DNA of 6,134 nucleotides from Nitrospinae bacterium CG11_big_fil_rev_8_21_14_0_20_56_8. Its GTDB lineage: Bacteria > Nitrospinota > Nitrospinia > Nitrospinales > VA-1. Made by a program: the position numbers and the translations under genes. A model generated the notes under the pieces. The model was not told the origin of the DNA, did not search any database, and saw only the letters and a list, made by a program, of their open reading frames with translations. The stretch is from the NCBI GenBank assembly GCA_002796165.1, contig PCWF01000158.1, positions 1 through 6,134 of the forward strand. Reading direction: 5' to 3'. Of the stretch, positions 5,359 to 6,134 are shown piece after piece. The first letter of the stretch is position 1; the number at the start of each line of letters is the position of its first letter.

Positions 5359-5404
5359 GCTTGCCGCTCCGTCAAGGTTCCGGCGGAGGGCAAGCCTTCC
5401 TTGA
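5359..5404 (+). promoter_or_regulatory. intercistronic hairpin with possible pseudoknot
   Basis: GCTTGCC (5359-5365) pairs with GGCAAGC (5389-5395), and after one bulged G, CTCCG (5367-5371) pairs with CGGAG (5384-5388): 12 pairs and a 12-base loop. Loop bases TCAAGG (5372-5377) are complementary to CCTTGA (5399-5404) just downstream, which would form an H-type pseudoknot. It ends 7 bases before the AAAGGG ribosome site of the next gene. No T-run, so it is more likely an mRNA-stability or translation-control element than a terminator. Confidence 0.5.
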
Positions 5405-5423
5405 AGTATGAAAGGGCGACAAT

Positions 5424-6005
5424 ATGAAATGGCTCAGGGCGGCTTGGTCATGGTTTATGTCACCGAGCATGAAGTACGGGCGTGGCGCGATATTTGTTGT
5501 CGGCGGTGTTGCCGGGATCATTTTCTGGGGCGGCTTCAATACGATCATGGAACAGACAAATACGCTCGGTTTTTGCGTATCGTGCCATGAGATGCGGGAC
5601 ACGGTTTACAAAGAGTACAAACAATCCGTCCATTATCAGAACCCGTCAGGCGTACGTGCCATATGCTCCGACTGTCACGTGCCGAAAGACTGGTCGGCAA
5701 AGCTGGTGCGTAAAATCAAAGCCTCGAATGAACTGTTCCACAAGATCGCCGGGACGATTGATACACCTGAAAAGTTCGAGGCCAAACGGCTTGAATTGGC
5801 CGAGAACGTCTGGGCTGAAATGAAGTCCAACAATTCACGCGAGTGCCGAAACTGCCATAGTTACGATGCTATGCACTTCGCGAAGCAGCGTAAGCGCTCG
5901 GCTGAGAAGATGCAGGTGGCCGCCAAAGAAGGCAGAACATGCATCGAATGCCATAAATTCATCGCTCATAAGCGCCCCGCCGACTACGAAGACGAAAACC
6001 GATAG
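5424..6005 (+). CDS. NapC/NirT-family tetraheme quinol dehydrogenase
   Basis: A 193-residue membrane-anchored tetraheme cytochrome c that oxidises membrane quinol and delivers electrons to periplasmic partners. One N-terminal helix (about 20-39, GAIFVVGGVAGIIFWGGF) holds it in the inner membrane with the hemes outside. Heme sites are C51VSCH, C81SDCH, C141RNCH and C173IECH. Family features include CHEMRD with M57, the probable heme 1 ligand, YKQSVHY with H70, CHVPKDW, the stretch GTIDTPEKFEAKRLELAENV, and IAH with H182. Length is typical of NapC/NirT (about 200) and longer than NrfH (about 150-160); TorC/DorC-type fusions with a fifth heme domain are excluded. Ribosome site AAAGGG (5411-5416) is 7 bases before ATG. 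NapC and NirT cannot be told apart without the reductase gene, so no symbol is given. It shares an operon with the diheme cytochrome upstream. Confidence 0.95.
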   Translation: MKWLRAAWSWFMSPSMKYGRGAIFVVGGVAGIIFWGGFNTIMEQTNTLGFCVSCHEMRDTVYKEYKQSVHYQNPSGVRAICSDCHVPKDWSAKLVRKIKASNELFHKIAGTIDTPEKFEAKRLELAENVWAEMKSNNSRECRNCHSYDAMHFAKQRKRSAEKMQVAAKEGRTCIECHKFIAHKRPADYEDENR

Positions 6006-6033
6006 TGGCGATTACCGGACATCAAACCTAAGA

Positions 6034-6060
6034 GCGTAGCGCTATCGAACTGCGTTACGC
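6034..6060 (+). terminator. hairpin after the NapC/NirT gene
   Basis: GCGTAGCGC (6034-6042) pairs with GCGTTACGC (6052-6060), nine pairs with one G-T, around a 9-base loop, 28 bases after the stop codon. No T-run follows, so it may be a Rho-assisted terminator or an mRNA 3'-end stabiliser. The remaining bases to 6134 hold no supported gene. Confidence 0.45.
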
Positions 6061-6134
6061 CCCGATGTTGTGATCGCATCTTGCCAGTTCCCATCCTGAG
6101 CGGTTTAATTGCACTGATATCGCCCCACCGCCAG

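Noticed and set aside
6055..6134. A possible C-terminal end of a convergent minus-strand gene (frame ending GWELARCDHNIGA, TAA at 6057-6055)
   Set aside because: Only about 25 codons are visible. The ending faintly recalls histidine-phosphatase tails (W.L...N), but this is far too little, and the stop lies inside the hairpin at 6034-6060.

Overview
The window looks like chromosomal DNA of a free-living alphaproteobacterium, probably from the Rhodospirillales side of the class. The reasons are a FixJ-like response regulator downstream of a hybrid kinase, a NapC/NirT quinol dehydrogenase closely matching the proteobacterial family, moderately high GC, and strong GGAGG-type ribosome binding sites. 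The lineage is inferred from gene style; there is no rRNA or other decisive marker.

Layout, left to right. (1) Positions 1-1822, minus strand: a two-component operon. A membrane-free hybrid histidine kinase overlaps a FixJ-like response regulator by one base (TGATG); the regulator runs off the left edge. (2) Positions 1823-2129: a divergent intergenic region. (3) Positions 2130-3267, plus strand: a small exported protein of unknown function, then a zinc deaminase of the yeast cytosine deaminase type. (4) Positions 3301-3406: a strong two-way terminator between the deaminase and a convergent tRNA-Val(GAC) on the minus strand. (5) Positions 3714-4285, minus strand: a membrane-anchored LuxR-type regulator whose frame is broken by an exact 20-bp tandem duplication; removing one copy restores a 183-residue protein with two membrane helices. 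(6) Positions 4286-4619: a shared divergent control region with a Fur-box-like palindrome and an FNR/DNR-like site. (7) Positions 4620-6005, plus strand: a periplasmic diheme cytochrome c and a tetraheme NapC/NirT quinol dehydrogenase, separated by a structured spacer. The last 129 bases hold a hairpin and no supported gene.

How it may work together: the cytochrome pair looks like an electron line from membrane quinol (NapC/NirT) to a periplasmic diheme carrier and then to an anaerobic terminal reductase outside the window. The divergent LuxR-type membrane protein is the natural candidate for local regulator, and the FNR-like site fits oxygen or nitrogen-oxide control. The most notable observation is that this regulator is off-frame through a perfect, potentially reversible 20-bp duplication, which could be a recent loss, a slipped-strand ON/OFF switch, or an assembly error.
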